A stretch of 64,000 bases of DNA from JAGWBF01 sp963663025 (GTDB lineage Bacteria > Chloroflexota > Dehalococcoidia > Lucifugimonadales > JAGWBF01). The translations under genes were made by a program, and so were the position numbers. Shown here piece by piece: positions 15,953 through 25,002 of this stretch (its first letter is position 1; every line of letters starts with the position of its first letter). The stretch covers positions 186,001 through 250,000 of the forward strand of contig OY760073.1 in NCBI GenBank assembly GCA_963663025.1, read 5' to 3'. The notes beneath the pieces are model-generated. The model made no database searches, was not told the origin of the DNA, and worked only from the letters and a program-made list of their open reading frames with translations.

Positions 15953-16492
15953 TCAGGCTACAGCCTGGACCAGCTTAGCCCCCAGGATCCGTTCCATGTG
16001 TCTCAAGGCCCACTGGTGGGCGTCGCCGTCGAAGCTGGCCACGCAGTCGGTGGGCACCTCTACCTGATAGTCCCGATTGCGGGCATCGGCGGTGGTGTGT
16101 AGAACGCAGATGTCGGTGCACACCCCGCAGACGATGATCTTCTCCACTTCCATGGACTCGAGCTGATCGGCAAGGTTCGTGCCGAAGAAGCCGCTGTACC
16201 GGTTCTTGGGCAGCACGTTTCCTCCGGAAGATTCCACGTACTCAGCCAGCTCGGGCACGACTTGTGTCTCGTCGGTGCCCTTCACGCAGTGGACGGGAAA
16301 CATCTGGAACTCCAGGTCGTCGGGATCATGGTTGTCGCTGACGAAGAGTATCTTCGAGCCCTGCTCCTTCTCCCGCTCCAGCAGGGTGCGGACGTTGGAG
16401 ATAATATCCCGGCAGCCATCGCCGCAGTACAGGTTGTGCCCCGGCTCCATAAAGCCCTTCAGCATATCGACGACCAGTACCACGTTCGCCAT
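15953..16492 (-). CDS. Nicotinamidase-like cysteine hydrolase (isochorismatase superfamily)
   Basis: 179 residues with the full Asp-Lys-Cys triad: D9 in LVVDMLKGF, K96 in LPKNRYSGF and C129 in VCGVCTDICVLHT. A nicotinamidase-like metal site is also suggested by SDNHDP and FPVHCVKGT (D53, H55, H68). It probably deamidates nicotinamide or a similar amide in the cytoplasm. It converges with thiS; the gap is 23 bases. Its start is followed upstream by a poor ribosome site (GGGAGGAGCGAA). Confidence 0.8.
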   Translation of the reverse strand: MANVVLVVDMLKGFMEPGHNLYCGDGCRDIISNVRTLLEREKEQGSKILFVSDNHDPDDLEFQMFPVHCVKGTDETQVVPELAEYVESSGGNVLPKNRYSGFFGTNLADQLESMEVEKIIVCGVCTDICVLHTTADARNRDYQVEVPTDCVASFDGDAHQWALRHMERILGAKLVQAVA

Positions 16493-16570
16493 TTCGCTCC
16501 TCCCAGCAGGGCCTGGTTTCTTACTTCCATTTTAAGCCCAGCCTCCCTCGGTATCAACAAAGGACTTGCC

Positions 16571-16599
16571 TCGACAGCCTTAGCCCCAGCAGGTAGAAT
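16571..16599 (+). promoter_or_regulatory. Promoter for the sugar-isomerase-like gene
   Basis: TCGACA (16571-16576), 17 bp, TAGAAT (16594-16599). The leader is about 67 bases. Confidence 0.5.
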
Positions 16600-16672
16600 T
16601 ACCCAGTTAACCAAGCTGACAGCCCGGTTAAGTCCGCACGATCAACCCACTTCACGCACTACGGGAGAAGAT

Positions 16673-17494
16673 ATGCCTTCAGTTAGCGTTTCCACCTACA
16701 GCTTCAGGGGACGGGAGAGTATCCCCCAGTTCATAGCCTTTGCCGAGAGTCTCGGAGTGGCGGGGATCGAGCTGGGCACCGATGCCCACTGGCCCGATGT
16801 TTTGTCCTCGGACGACAAGGCGGCGATCCGGGAAGCTGTTGCCCGCAACGGCTGGGTGCTGAACATCGACTACAACATGAAGACCGCCAACATGGACAAC
16901 TTCGATGAGGCCAAGGTGCAGCAGGGCATCTCCGAGCTGAAGGCCGACCTTGGCCTGGCCGAGGAGCTGGGTGCCGGGTCAGTCTCCGTGCGGGTGGGGC
17001 TGATCAGCGATAGCCTGCCCGAAAACGCAGATGAGATGCGGAGAAAAGCCCAGACCAGCATCGCCGATGCCCTCAGGGAGGGCCTTCCACTGGCCGAGAG
17101 GGCGAACGCCCTTCTGCTCATCGAGAACGCCCAGCTCAGGCCTCTGGAGGTGCTGGAGACCTACGACCAGTACAACCAGCTTGTGGAGGAGATCGGAAGC
17201 AGCAGGGTGAAGTTTATCTTTGACCTTGCCCACTGCCACACATTTACAGGCATCCAGGACGGAATCGACGCGCTGGGGCCCAATATCCACTCGGTGCACT
17301 TTCACGACAATCACGGCGAGCGGGGCAACGATGAGCACCTGGAGTTCGGCAAGGGCACCATTGACCTTGCTCCCCATGCCGATTTCCTGCGCAACGTCTC
17401 TGGCATGATCACCTTCAAGGGATGGGACGGGACCGACGAGGAAGGCTCCACGGTGCGCAGCTTAAACCTCATCCGGGGTATCCTGGACAGCTAA
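16673..17494 (+). CDS. Sugar phosphate isomerase/epimerase-like TIM barrel
   Basis: 273 residues of the xylose isomerase-like (AP endonuclease 2) superfamily. Features: SVSTYSFRG at the first strand, GVAGIELGTDAHW, LLLIENAQ (metal Glu), VKFIFDLAHCHTF (Asp and His ligands), SVHFHDNHGER and a late GKGTIDL. The order E..D/H..H..E matches the metal-binding scheme. ATG 16673 has GGGAGAAG just upstream; the frame continues far upstream over the neighbouring antisense gene, which is not coding. Substrate unknown. Confidence 0.8.
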   Translation: MPSVSVSTYSFRGRESIPQFIAFAESLGVAGIELGTDAHWPDVLSSDDKAAIREAVARNGWVLNIDYNMKTANMDNFDEAKVQQGISELKADLGLAEELGAGSVSVRVGLISDSLPENADEMRRKAQTSIADALREGLPLAERANALLLIENAQLRPLEVLETYDQYNQLVEEIGSSRVKFIFDLAHCHTFTGIQDGIDALGPNIHSVHFHDNHGERGNDEHLEFGKGTIDLAPHADFLRNVSGMITFKGWDGTDEEGSTVRSLNLIRGILDS

Positions 17495-17553
17495 GTAGAC
17501 CTCCATCCAACTTCGTCGTTACCGCGAAAGGAGACCGTTGCACAAGTGCGGCT

Positions 17554-17590
17554 GTCCGTTTGTCCTGAGGGAAATCGAAGGGGAACGGGC
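17554..17590 (+). repeat. PIR-A copy 8 (short form)
   Basis: GTCCGTTTGTCCTGAGGGAA...GGGGAACGGGC. Flanking GCT and AGC extend the arms by three more paired bases. Confidence 0.8.
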
Positions 17591-17704
17591 AGCCCAGGGC
17601 GGCGCGGGGGCGTAGACCCCGCTTCCGCTGGAGTGACGGTAGTCTGGTGGGTGAGAGTGGCGTGGATGGGTGAGAAGTAAGCAGTACCTCGAAAGGGAAG
17701 ATAG

Positions 17705-18808
17705 ATGCTAGAACGCTTTTACGTCGATGAAACAGATGCCGTCCGTGTAAATGAGGCCGACCTCAGGGCTACCGTCGGCGCAATCTTCGAGAAGATGAAC
17801 GTCCCCCCCGAGGACGCATCCTTAGGGGCTGATGCCCTGGTCACCGCCGACCTTAGAGGCGTGGAGACCCACGGCGTGTCCAACATGCTCCGGGCCTACG
17901 TGGGGGGCTACAACCGGGACGAGATCAATCCCACGCCCAACCTGCAGATCGTTCGCGAGACCGCATCCACCGCCAACATGGACTCGGACCGGGGCTTAGG
18001 AATAATCGTCACGCCCAAGGCGATGGACATCGCGATAGAGAAGGCCCGCAACACCGGGCTGGGCATGGTGACCATCACCAACGGGCGCCACCTGGGCATG
18101 GCCTCCTACCATGCCATGATGGCCCTCAAGCACGACATGATCGGCATGTGCATGACCGGATGCCCCCCATCGGTGCTTCCCACCTTCGGCGCTCAACCCC
18201 GCCTCGGCACCAACCCCATCGCCCTGGCAGCGCCAGCCGGCGAGGAGCCGCCCTTTGTGTTCGATGCCGCGACCAGCGTTATAGCAGGCAACAAGCTGGG
18301 CCTTGCCAGCAGATTGGGCCTGGACTTGGAGCCGGGATGGGTTGCCGACGGGGATGGCACCCCGCTGATGGAGCCTGTACCCGCGCCGACGGACTGGGTG
18401 CCCGGCTCCGCCCGGCGCTATCAGCAGCTACCCCTGGGCAGCACCCGGGAAGGCGGTTCCCACAAGGGGTACGGCCTCGCCTGCATGGTTGATATCCTCA
18501 GCGGCATCCTGGCGGGTAGCGCCTTCGGCATGGTGCCCGGCCGCCCCAACTTCAGCCACATGGTGGCCGCTTACAGCATCGAGGCCTTCACCGAGATTGA
18601 CCAGTTCAAGAGCTTGATGGACGACTTTCTCAGGGCGCTCAAGGACACTCCTCCGGCGCCGGGCCATGAGCGGGTTATTGTGCCAGGCCAGCTTGAGGTG
18701 GAGGCCACCGAGGACCGCCGGGCCAACGGCATACCCCTGCACAAAGAGGTGGTCCAGTGGTTCCAGGACATCTGTAATGAGCTGGGCATCCCCTACTCCT
18801 TGAGCTAA
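17705..18808 (+). CDS. Ldh_2-family malate/lactate-type dehydrogenase
   Basis: 367-residue NAD(P)-dependent 2-hydroxyacid dehydrogenase of the MdH/YlbC (Ldh_2) family. The catalytic His is in RGVETHGVSNMLR (H56); further signatures are GRHLGMASYHA, FGAQPRLGTNPIALAAP and EGGSHKGYGLACMVDIL. Length is normal. The ATG is preceded by GGGAAGATAG. It lies 24 bases upstream of lhgO on the same strand, so the two probably form a hydroxyacid-oxidising operon. Reported substrates in the family include malate, ureidoglycolate and sulfolactate; not resolvable here. Confidence 0.85.
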   Translation: MLERFYVDETDAVRVNEADLRATVGAIFEKMNVPPEDASLGADALVTADLRGVETHGVSNMLRAYVGGYNRDEINPTPNLQIVRETASTANMDSDRGLGIIVTPKAMDIAIEKARNTGLGMVTITNGRHLGMASYHAMMALKHDMIGMCMTGCPPSVLPTFGAQPRLGTNPIALAAPAGEEPPFVFDAATSVIAGNKLGLASRLGLDLEPGWVADGDGTPLMEPVPAPTDWVPGSARRYQQLPLGSTREGGSHKGYGLACMVDILSGILAGSAFGMVPGRPNFSHMVAAYSIEAFTEIDQFKSLMDDFLRALKDTPPAPGHERVIVPGQLEVEATEDRRANGIPLHKEVVQWFQDICNELGIPYSLS

Positions 18809-18832
18809 GCCTTGCGAAAGTTGGGTCGGGCC

Positions 18833-20050
18833 ATGAACATCCCAAGTTACGACATATGCATCATCGGCGGAGGAATAATCGGTCTCTCCACCGCCTTCCA
18901 GCTTCTTCAGCGCAACCCAAAGCTGAAGGTGGCCGTGGTCGAAAAAGAGGACCGCCTGGCGGTCCACCAAACCGGACACAACAGTGGAGTGATCCACTCG
19001 GGAATCTATTATCGGCCGGGCTCTCAAAAGGCCCAGTTCTGCGCCGGCGGGGTTAATGCCCTCGTCCAGTTCTGCGACGAGAACGAGATACCCTATGAGC
19101 GGTGCGGGAAGGTCATCGTCGCCACCGACGAATCGGAGCTGGGACGCCTGGACACCCTCTACGAAAGGGGCACCGCCAATGGCGTTCCCGGCCTGAGAAT
19201 GATCGGCCCCGAGGAGCTGGCCGAGGTCGAACCCTACGCCAGGGGCATAAGGGCTTTGCACTCTCCCGCCACGGGTATCGTCGATTTCACCAAGGTTGCC
19301 TACGCCTATGCCAGCCGGTTCGAGGAGAGCGGGGGCACGATCTACCTGAACAGCCGGGTGCTGAACATCGACAGCAGGGGAGACACCACGACCCTCGTAA
19401 CCTCCTCCGGGGAAGTGTCGTGCAGCTACGTGGTCAACTGCGCTGGGCTGTACTCGGACAGGGTTGCCCGCATGATGGGCGCCCCCTCCCCTGTGCAGAT
19501 CGTGCCCTTCCGAGGGGAGTACTACACCCTGAGGGAAGAGAGCCGAGACCTGGTCAAGACCCTGATCTACCCCGTCCCCAATCCCCGGTTCCCCTTCCTG
19601 GGGGTGCACTTCACGCGGAACATTCACGGCCATGTGGAGGCGGGCCCCAACGCCGTCCTGGCTTACGCCCGGGAAGGGTACCGCAAGAGCGTGATAAACC
19701 CCGGCGAGCTGGCCTCGACACTGACCTTCCGGGGGTTCTGGTCCATGTCCCGCAGGCACTGGAAGGTCGGCTTGGGGGAGATGCACCGCTCTCTTAGCAG
19801 GCGCATATTCTTGAAGGATTTGCAGCGCTTGGTGCCGGCAGTCCAGAACAAAGACCTGGCGCCGGGGGGAGCGGGTGTGCGCGCCCAGGCCGTTGACCGC
19901 AACGGCGCACTCCTAGACGACTTCAGCATCTGGCAGACCGCCGGGGCCATTCATGTGCTGAACGCCCCGTCGCCGGGGGCTACTTCTTCCATATCCATCG
20001 GCCAGCGCATAGTGGGCATGGCGGCCGAGACTTTCGGTCTGGATGGCTAG
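18833..20050 (+). CDS. lhgO: L-2-hydroxyglutarate oxidase/dehydrogenase
   Basis: 405-residue FAD enzyme that oxidises L-2-hydroxyglutarate to 2-oxoglutarate. The dinucleotide motif ICIIGGGIIGLSTA opens the protein, followed by VVEKEDRLAVHQTGHNSGVIHSG, the characteristic LhgO segment. Later motifs are VVNCAGLYSDRVA, PFRGEYY and FLGVHFTRNI. ATG 18833 is chosen; a TTG seven codons upstream is in frame but has no ribosome site. Probably in one transcript with the Ldh_2 gene. Confidence 0.9.
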   Translation: MNIPSYDICIIGGGIIGLSTAFQLLQRNPKLKVAVVEKEDRLAVHQTGHNSGVIHSGIYYRPGSQKAQFCAGGVNALVQFCDENEIPYERCGKVIVATDESELGRLDTLYERGTANGVPGLRMIGPEELAEVEPYARGIRALHSPATGIVDFTKVAYAYASRFEESGGTIYLNSRVLNIDSRGDTTTLVTSSGEVSCSYVVNCAGLYSDRVARMMGAPSPVQIVPFRGEYYTLREESRDLVKTLIYPVPNPRFPFLGVHFTRNIHGHVEAGPNAVLAYAREGYRKSVINPGELASTLTFRGFWSMSRRHWKVGLGEMHRSLSRRIFLKDLQRLVPAVQNKDLAPGGAGVRAQAVDRNGALLDDFSIWQTAGAIHVLNAPSPGATSSISIGQRIVGMAAETFGLDG

Positions 20051-20053
20051 GGC

Positions 20054-20752
20054 CTAGCGGGCCAGGGCTATTCCCCAGACGCTGGCAGCGCCTCTCTTCT
20101 TCAGCGCCTGGGCGCAGGCTGCCATGGTGCTTCCGCTGGTGACCACATCGTCCACCAGCACCACCTTGGCGCCCCGTACATCTTCCCTGCAGGTAAAAGC
20201 ACCCTCCATGTTTCTTTCTCGCTCGTGCCTTCTCCCCAAGTTAACTTGGGGCGTGGTATCACGCGTTCTCTTCAGCACGTTCCTGACTGGCAGGCCCGAT
20301 ATCCTGCACACATGGTCGGCCAGGAGGACTGCCTGGTTGTAGCCCCGGCCTCTCATGCGCCGGGGATGGAGGGGCACCGGCGTCAGGCAGTCTCCGGGCA
20401 TGTCCTTGGTTTGCAGCCACTCTCCCAGCAGACGCCCCAAGGTGGGGGCTGTAGCCCGTAGGTCCTCGTACTTCAGCTTGTGGATGGCGCTCCTTATGGC
20501 GCCTTCCATCAAGTAGGGGACCCGTATGCCGTCTATCGGCAGCCGAGAGGTTTCACAATCTTCGCACAGGGGCCTTCCATCGGTGGGGTCAGAGCAGATG
20601 CGGCAGTAGGGAGGCTCCAGCTTAGCCAGGTTGGGCAGGCAGGACGGACAGATGATGCTGTCGTCCACCCCGCAGCCCACGCATTTGATGGGAAACAGGA
20701 ACCCCAGCACCCTGTCGTTGAATTTTTCCATGACGGACCGGTACGTCGCCAA
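20054..20752 (-). CDS. comF: ComF family phosphoribosyltransferase-like protein
   Basis: 232 residues. N-terminal zinc-ribbon part with four CxxC/CxC pairs (CVGCG, CPSC, CRIC, CEDC), then a type I phosphoribosyltransferase domain ending with the PRPP loop VVLVDDVVTSGST. ComF is linked to DNA uptake and, in other species, to recombination. ComFA is not adjacent. The gene converges on lhgO with three bases between stops and diverges from the rhodanese gene. Confidence 0.88.
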   Translation of the reverse strand: MATYRSVMEKFNDRVLGFLFPIKCVGCGVDDSIICPSCLPNLAKLEPPYCRICSDPTDGRPLCEDCETSRLPIDGIRVPYLMEGAIRSAIHKLKYEDLRATAPTLGRLLGEWLQTKDMPGDCLTPVPLHPRRMRGRGYNQAVLLADHVCRISGLPVRNVLKRTRDTTPQVNLGRRHERERNMEGAFTCREDVRGAKVVLVDDVVTSGSTMAACAQALKKRGAASVWGIALAR

Positions 20753-20857
20753 GGTTCCTGACCCCTTTCGCCCATCTAAGGTTTAGCTTCCCTATATTAA
20801 CAGCAGACGCATATAATTTGCCCATCCCCGGAAGTCGCAAGGGAGGGCTATCCCATC

Positions 20858-22435
20858 ATGGCAGACCTGATCACACCCACCGAACTGCAAAGTCTCTTTG
20901 AAAGCGGGGCCAGCTTCGCCTTGCTGGATGTGAGGGAAGCTGGGGAGTACAACAGCTCCCACATTCACGGCTCCAGCCTCCTCTCCCGCAGGCAGATCGA
21001 GTTCCAGGCTCACTACTTGGTCCCCTATCTTGGCGCAACGCTTGTGGTGTGTGACGATGATGGTCGGCGGGCACAGCTGGCTTCTGCCACCCTGGAGGGG
21101 ATGGGGTACCGCAAGGTGTCGGTACTGGCTGGGGGCATCAACCGGTGGGTCACCGAGGGCCACCCGACAGAGTGGGGCACAAATGTCCCCAGCAAGGACT
21201 TTGGCGAGCGGGTGGAGGTGGAGCACCATGTTCCCGAGATCGAAGCCGTGGACCTGGAGGAACGGGTCCGCTGGGGAGACAAAATCGTGATCCTGGACAC
21301 CCGCACCCCCGAGGAGTACCGGCGTTTCTGCATCCCTGGCGGGCGCAGCGTTCCCGGAGGGGAGCTGGCCCTGCGGATCAACGACATCCTGGAAGGCGCA
21401 GGGGAGGGGACGACAGTGGTGGTGAACTGCGCCGGACGCACCCGCAGCATCATCGGCACCCGCACCCTCCAGCGCATGGGCATCTCCGACCTGTTCGGCC
21501 TGAAAAACGGCACCTCGGGCTGGGTGCTGGCAGGATTCAGTCTGGAGACGGGAGGCGACCGCCTGGACCTGCCCGGCCCGTCAACCGAGGGTCTGGATGC
21601 CGCCGAAGCTTATGCAGACAGGGTTGCGGAGGAAGACCAGGTGGGTCGCCTCTCCATCGGGGAGCTGCGGGACCTGTTGAACAGGAGCGCACAGGAACCC
21701 GTTTACACCATCGATGTCCGCACCGAGGAGGAGTACGCGGAAGGGCACATCCCCGGCTTCCACTGGTTCCCCGGCGGGCAGGCTGTCCAGCGCAGCGACG
21801 ACGTGGTGGCCATCCGGGGCGCAACTATCGTGTTCGCCTGCGAGAAGAAAGTGCGCTCCAGCATCACCGCATCCTGGTACAGGCAGATGGGGTTCGAGAA
21901 GGTGTACGTGGTGGATGGAGGCATCGAAGCATGGCAGGCCGCCGGCCTATCCCTGGAGACGGGGATGCCCGACGCCGGGCCTTTCGGGGCGGATGAAGCC
22001 CGTTCCAAGGTCCGCATGGTACATCCCGATGACGTAGGCCAGGAGCCGGAAGGCGTCAGGATCTTCGTTGGCACCAGCCGGGAGTTCGCGTACGGCCACC
22101 TGCCGAGTTCCCGATGGGTGCCCAGGGGCTGGCTGGAGCTGCAGGTAGAAGAGGCGGTGTCTTCCAAGGATAACCCGGTGCTGGTCACCTGCGTAGATGG
22201 GATCCAGTCCCTTCTGGCGGGAGGGACACTGTCAGACATGGGTTACGCCGATGTTGCGGTGCTTGAAGGAGGCACAGCTCGGTGGCGTGATGAGGGGCGG
22301 TTGCTGGAGAGAGGTCTGTCCGGGGTGATGGCTCCCCCCGCCGATATGGTGCCCACCGGTCCTGACCGAAACTATGCGGATATGATGAACTACCTGCGGT
22401 GGGAGGAAGCGCTGGGCGAGAAATACGCCCGGTAG
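20858..22435 (+). CDS. Four-domain rhodanese sulfurtransferase
   Basis: 525 residues in four consecutive rhodanese domains (about 1-105, 120-232, 262-372 and 385-490). All four keep a Cys at the active loop: C65 in VVCDDDGR, C191 in NCAGRTRS, C328 in FACEKKVRSS and C445 in VTCVDGIQS. Only the first two have the Cys-x4-Arg spacing, so domains 3 and 4 may be altered. Four tandem domains are more than the common one or two. No signal peptide. A TATAAT-like box lies at 20812-20817. It may move persulfide sulfur; the partner is unknown. Confidence 0.85.
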   Translation: MADLITPTELQSLFESGASFALLDVREAGEYNSSHIHGSSLLSRRQIEFQAHYLVPYLGATLVVCDDDGRRAQLASATLEGMGYRKVSVLAGGINRWVTEGHPTEWGTNVPSKDFGERVEVEHHVPEIEAVDLEERVRWGDKIVILDTRTPEEYRRFCIPGGRSVPGGELALRINDILEGAGEGTTVVVNCAGRTRSIIGTRTLQRMGISDLFGLKNGTSGWVLAGFSLETGGDRLDLPGPSTEGLDAAEAYADRVAEEDQVGRLSIGELRDLLNRSAQEPVYTIDVRTEEEYAEGHIPGFHWFPGGQAVQRSDDVVAIRGATIVFACEKKVRSSITASWYRQMGFEKVYVVDGGIEAWQAAGLSLETGMPDAGPFGADEARSKVRMVHPDDVGQEPEGVRIFVGTSREFAYGHLPSSRWVPRGWLELQVEEAVSSKDNPVLVTCVDGIQSLLAGGTLSDMGYADVAVLEGGTARWRDEGRLLERGLSGVMAPPADMVPTGPDRNYADMMNYLRWEEALGEKYAR

Positions 22436-22448
22436 CAGCGAGGCCTGA

Positions 22449-23333
22449 TTAACCTCCGCCCTCGCGGCGCTGCTGGCTCTTCAGGAACTCCTCCAGCTCT
22501 TTGACCAGCTCCTCGGACTTGGGCATCTCCGTCATGGTCAGGACGGCAGCCTCGTCGTAGCGCTCTTCCAGCCTCTGGACGTATGAGCCGATCTGGGAGT
22601 CCCTGCTGACGGCTTTGCCCACCTCATCGTCGAAGGTCCTTGCCGCCGACCTCAACTCATCCAGATCCAGTCGGAAGTCAAGGAACCCCTTCAAGCTGCT
22701 GATCAACGTGTAGCCGACCCGGTAGTTGGGGGCCGCCTGCAGGTAGTGGGGAGTGTGCCCCCAGATGGTGGCGTAACCCATGTCCTGCTCTATGCAGGCG
22801 CTCATTATCGCCGAGGCGATGCCCGTCGGTCCCTGGTAGTGGGAGGGCACTATGTTCTGCGCCTCCAGCTTGTCCTTCAGGTCTGCGTTGTTGGAAGACC
22901 CGGTGATCCGGACCTCTCTGGTGTGGGGTACCGCATCCAGCAGGGCGCCCACGTGCACCACCGTTCCCACCCCCCAGCGCTGCACTCCTTCCAGGAGGGT
23001 AGTGCAGAAGGTCCTCCACTTCAGATGGGGCTCGATGCCCAGGAAGAACATGAGGCCCGGCGAGCCATCCTCCTCCGCAGCGTAGTACAGCTCGTTGGAC
23101 GGCCACTTTACGATGCGACGCCCCTCGGAATTGATACTAACGGTGGGCCGCATCTCGGTGAAATTGAAGAACTCCTCGGGGTCAAGTTCCGCGACTTTTT
23201 TGGCCAGAAGCTTTCGGATCAGGTAGCGCACGGCGCTGCTGGCCCCCTCTCCCGCATCCGGCCATCCCTTGAATGCCGTGATCAGGTGGGCGGCAGTCCC
23301 TTCCGGCTCTTCGATTATCTTGAGATGCTCCAT
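22449..23333 (-). CDS. PAC2 family protein
   Basis: 294 residues of the PAC2 (proteasome assembly chaperone-like) family. Diagnostic segments are ITAFKGWPDAGEGASSAVRYL near the N-terminus, GIEPHLKWRTF, VVHVGALLDAVPHTR and YQGPTGIASAIMSACIEQ in the middle. The C-terminal ~60 residues are acidic and helical (RLEERYDEA...ELEEFLKSQQ). ATG 23333 with AGGGTG upstream is preferred over an in-frame GTG three codons earlier. PAC2 proteins are common in actinobacteria and Chloroflexota; their bacterial role is not established. Converges with the rhodanese gene. Confidence 0.85.
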   Translation of the reverse strand: MEHLKIIEEPEGTAAHLITAFKGWPDAGEGASSAVRYLIRKLLAKKVAELDPEEFFNFTEMRPTVSINSEGRRIVKWPSNELYYAAEEDGSPGLMFFLGIEPHLKWRTFCTTLLEGVQRWGVGTVVHVGALLDAVPHTREVRITGSSNNADLKDKLEAQNIVPSHYQGPTGIASAIMSACIEQDMGYATIWGHTPHYLQAAPNYRVGYTLISSLKGFLDFRLDLDELRSAARTFDDEVGKAVSRDSQIGSYVQRLEERYDEAAVLTMTEMPKSEELVKELEEFLKSQQRREGGG

Positions 23334-23486
23334 ATTCGGCACCCTGCGCCCTCACTCCCACATTGGACTCAGCCCATCATAGATTAAGGCTTAGCCCCAT
23401 GTCCACCTTGGCACTGTGCCCTGGTATATGCCCCAGGTGTATGATTAGTGGGTGGCGGGATGTGCATGCAGGAAAGGGGGCGCCGG

Positions 23487-23981
23487 ATGAACCTGTGGGC
23501 AGTTCCAGGGCACCAGCTGCGAACAAAGACACTTGTCGTAGCCTTCGCGGCTGCTGTGCTCCTGATTGTCGGCGCATCCATGCCATGGGTGTCTGCGCCC
23601 GAGGAGTTCTATCAGGAAGTAGACAGGCTTGCACGAGAGAGCGGCGTACATGGTGTCTATGCCATCGCCGGGGCTGTGTTGGTCCTGGCTTTGATAGTGT
23701 ACTTCCTCATCTCGGAGCAGTGGCAGCATATCAAGCTCTTGAGCATACTTATCCTCATCGTGGCCTTGGGAGCCACCTATATCACCGCAACCGACCTTGT
23801 CTACATTCAAACTGAATTGCTGGGGGACCTCAAACTTGAAGGCGAAGCTCAAGAGTCCTTTTCAGTTTCGGCGGCCCCGGGCCTGTACATCACCCTTGTC
23901 GCCTGTGGGATCCTGGCGGCGTGCGGGGCATATAGCACATTCAGGAGCTTTCTGCCCGACCCTGCCAGCAATGAAGCCTGA
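23487..23981 (+). CDS. Four-helix membrane protein, unknown
   Basis: 164 residues with four predicted membrane helices: LVVAFAAAVLLIVGASMPWV, VYAIAGAVLVLALIVYFLIS, IKLLSILILIVALGATYITA and LYITLVACGILAACGAYSTF. The extracytoplasmic loop after helix 1 carries a Trp-Val-Ser-Ala-Pro motif often seen in small actinobacterial and Chloroflexota membrane proteins. ATG 23487 has AAGGGGG upstream; the in-frame ATG 13 codons earlier does not. It may share a transcript with the amidotransferase gene, 18 bases on. Confidence 0.6.
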   Translation: MNLWAVPGHQLRTKTLVVAFAAAVLLIVGASMPWVSAPEEFYQEVDRLARESGVHGVYAIAGAVLVLALIVYFLISEQWQHIKLLSILILIVALGATYITATDLVYIQTELLGDLKLEGEAQESFSVSAAPGLYITLVACGILAACGAYSTFRSFLPDPASNEA

Positions 23982-23999
23982 TCGAGCCATAGAGGTCCT

Positions 24000-24758
24000 A
24001 TGAAACGAAGCGCCGTCGTAATTCGACACTCTCCGGTAGAAACCCTGGGGTCCAACTTCACTGGCGTGCTCACGGAGCGGGGCTTCGAGCTACACGAGGT
24101 CAACCTGTTCGAGCACGCTCCCGACTACGACTGGTTCGACGCTCCGGCATTGGAAGAAATGGGGGTCGTCGCAATACTGGGTGGGCCAATGTCGGTGAAC
24201 GACAAGCTCCCGGCTCTGGAGAGGGAACAGGAGTACATCAGGCAAGCCGTTGGGTCGGAAGTCCCTGTGTTCGGTGTTTGCCTGGGCGCCCAGCTAATGG
24301 CGGCTGCTCTGGGTGGCCGCGTCGAGCCCACGGGCGGGTTCCAGTTCGGTCTCCGCAAGATCGAGGTTACGGCTGAGGGAAGCGCCGACCCGGTATTCGG
24401 GAAGATACGGGTGCCCCTGGTGCCCACCTTGCACGGCGACCACTTCATCCTCCCGCCGCAGGCTGTCCCGTTGGCAGGCGGCCATATGCTGTGCCGTGAC
24501 GGGAGCTATCTGAAGATCAACATGGCCTACCGGTACGGGTCCAGCTACGGGTTCCAGTTCGAGCCCCAGCTTACCCTGGAAGAGTTGGTGGTGTGGGACC
24601 GGGAGATGTACGACTGCTACGGGATGATGGGCGACGCCTTCGATCCTGCCCGGGAGTCCGAGCGCAATATGCGGGAGTTCACCGGCTTTGCTCCCGTCCA
24701 CCAGTCCCAGATGCGGGACCTGTTCCAAGCCTTCCTGGACCAAGCCCTGGGCGCATAA
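24000..24758 (+). CDS. Class I glutamine amidotransferase-like protein with altered triad
   Basis: 252 residues related to GMP synthase-type amidotransferases. The nucleophile elbow FGVCLGAQLMAAA (C94) and oxyanion loop ILGGPMSVND are intact. The usual C-terminal GVQFHPE motif reads GFQFEPQ, so the catalytic His is Glu188 and the Glu is Gln190. A normal glutaminase mechanism is therefore unlikely unless another His (for example in LHGDHFILP) substitutes. The ATG has AGAGGTCCT upstream. Partner enzyme not evident. Confidence 0.75.
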   Translation: MKRSAVVIRHSPVETLGSNFTGVLTERGFELHEVNLFEHAPDYDWFDAPALEEMGVVAILGGPMSVNDKLPALEREQEYIRQAVGSEVPVFGVCLGAQLMAAALGGRVEPTGGFQFGLRKIEVTAEGSADPVFGKIRVPLVPTLHGDHFILPPQAVPLAGGHMLCRDGSYLKINMAYRYGSSYGFQFEPQLTLEELVVWDREMYDCYGMMGDAFDPARESERNMREFTGFAPVHQSQMRDLFQAFLDQALGA

Positions 24759-24839
24759 GACCGGTCTCCCCAAAGGGTCCTGCGCTCCTCCAACCCCCAG
24801 ACGGGGACACCCTTGCATAACTCGATACCCTAGACTTTC

Positions 24840-24899
24840 GTCCGTTCGCCCTGAGCCTGTCCTGAGGCTCTCGAAGGGGGAAATCGAAGGGGAACGGAC
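24840..24899 (+). repeat. PIR-A copy 9 (long form)
   Basis: Arms GTCCGTTCGCC and GGGGAACGGAC with the inner palindrome. It is almost base-for-base the same as the copy at 4012. Confidence 0.85.
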
Positions 24900-24944
24900 G
24901 GCTCAGTCCCAGCTTACATGAAGGTTCCCAAGAGGGCAGTCTCC

Positions 24945-24973
24945 TTGTCCCCACTATAAGCCAACCCTATAAT
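24945..24973 (+). promoter_or_regulatory. Promoter for the GlcG/acetamidase genes
   Basis: TTGTCC (24945-24950), 17 bp, perfect TATAAT (24968-24973). Confidence 0.65.
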
Positions 24974-25002
24974 GGGGCCACTATTCCACGGGAGGCTGAA
25001 GT

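Noticed and set aside
18428..19786. 452-codon open frame opposite the Ldh_2 and lhgO genes
   Set aside because: Antisense shadow of two well-identified genes; its protein lacks any recognisable pattern.
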